Assembly (NCBI GenBank): GCA_902556425.1
Contig: CACDWG010000027.1
Coordinates: 1-14,059, forward strand
Direction: 5' to 3'
DNA: 14,059 nucleotides
Source: UBA4421 sp002704225
GTDB lineage: Bacteria; Pseudomonadota; Gammaproteobacteria; Pseudomonadales; Azotimanducaceae
Shown here: positions 13,667 through 14,059 of the stretch, one piece after another
Layout: each line of letters starts with the position of its first letter
Position numbering within the stretch: the stretch's first letter is position 1
Translations under genes and position numbers: made by a program
The notes under the pieces: model-generated
Told to the model about the DNA's origin: nothing
Seen by the model: the letters and a program-made list of their open reading frames with translations, nothing else
Database searches by the model: none

Positions 13667-14059
13667 TCAGTCCAGTAGCGCCTCCTGCAGGGCGGCGACC
13701 AGTACGCGTAATTCATCATCGGTATAGGCTTCGGCAGCGCCAACGCCCCACACAGGCCCAGGCCAAGAGGCATCCTCTTCTCGGCGAGCGATAATGTGAA
13801 TGTGAAGCTGGGGCACCATGTTGCCTAAGGCAGCGATATTCATCTTGGGGGCCCCGGTCAACGTTTGAAGACCGAGGCTCAAGCGCTTGATGGTCTGTGA
13901 GACCCTAGAGAGGCGCTCATCCGACAATTCGTGCATTTCCCGCAGACCCTCCTGCTCGGGCACCAAGATCAGCCAGGGATAACGCGCATCCTTCATGAGA
14001 AGAAGCAGGCAATCACTGGTACGGCCGATCAACGCGGTGTCCTTTGCCAATTGTGGGTG
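13667..14059 (-). CDS. HIT-domain protein, 5' end cut by the window edge
   Basis: Histidine-triad superfamily nucleotide hydrolase or transferase of undetermined substrate (dinucleoside polyphosphates or nucleoside phosphoramidates are typical). The frame stays open to the last base, reading HPQLAKDTALIGR at the edge, which matches the usual region just after the start in related proteins, so only a few residues should be missing. A TTG at 14050 is an artefactual start. About 130 residues are visible: DCLLLLMKDARYPWLILVP, and the active-site strand MVPQLHIHIIARR (81-93 of the visible part). In the H-x-H-x-H pattern the first His is Gln (84), while the catalytic middle His (86) and the third (88) remain. 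A tail SWPGPVWG follows, typical of this subgroup. Convergent with the glutathione transferase gene. Confidence 0.88.
   Translation of the reverse strand, partial: HPQLAKDTALIGRTSDCLLLLMKDARYPWLILVPEQEGLREMHELSDERLSRVSQTIKRLSLGLQTLTGAPKMNIAALGNMVPQLHIHIIARREEDASWPGPVWGVGAAEAYTDDELRVLVAALQEALLD

Overview
The window reads as a chromosomal stretch from a Gram-negative gammaproteobacterium of moderately high GC. It has an outer-membrane type lipoprotein, an E. coli-style MsrA with the long N-terminus, a YfcG-type glutathione transferase, MnmH, a NudL-type Nudix hydrolase and a YegD-type Hsp70. The genus cannot be named from the sequence. There are no tRNA or rRNA genes, no insertion sequences, no CRISPR array and no phage genes. 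Coding density is very high: no gap between genes exceeds about 170 bases, and most convergent neighbours nearly touch or overlap.

Layout, left to right. An alpha/beta hydrolase (+) runs to 890. It converges on an overlapping minus-strand pair, a Sel1/TPR lipoprotein followed by the tRNA-modifying enzyme MnmH (3693 to 945). Divergent from these is msrA (+, 3857-4522), whose end overlaps a small zinc-ribbon-like orphan (-, 4515-4709). Next come an Hsp70-like protein of the YegD type (+, 4849-6246) and a NudL-type Nudix hydrolase (-, 6250-6867). A hotdog thioesterase and a MAPEG membrane protein form a short plus-strand pair (7033-7894), closed by a stem-loop. An epoxide-hydrolase-type enzyme (-, 7968-8915) is divergent from a probable three-gene plus-strand operon of SAM methyltransferase, O-acetylhomoserine sulfhydrylase-type PLP enzyme (metY) and alpha/beta hydrolase (9008-12278). 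A second hydrolase of the HPHPLYGG type (-, 12265-12918), a YfcG-like glutathione transferase (+, 13038-13658) and a HIT protein (-, cut by the window edge) complete it.

Two loose functional themes emerge. The first is repair and detoxification of oxidised or electrophilic molecules: MsrA, MAPEG protein, epoxide hydrolase, glutathione transferase, Nudix and HIT housecleaning enzymes. The second is sulfur and one-carbon chemistry: metY with a methyltransferase on one side and a translationally coupled hydrolase on the other. The methyltransferase-metY-hydrolase set, with its structured leader, is the best candidate here for an uncharacterised pathway. This is an inference from gene order, not a demonstrated system. 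Most other genes are recognisable members of known families.
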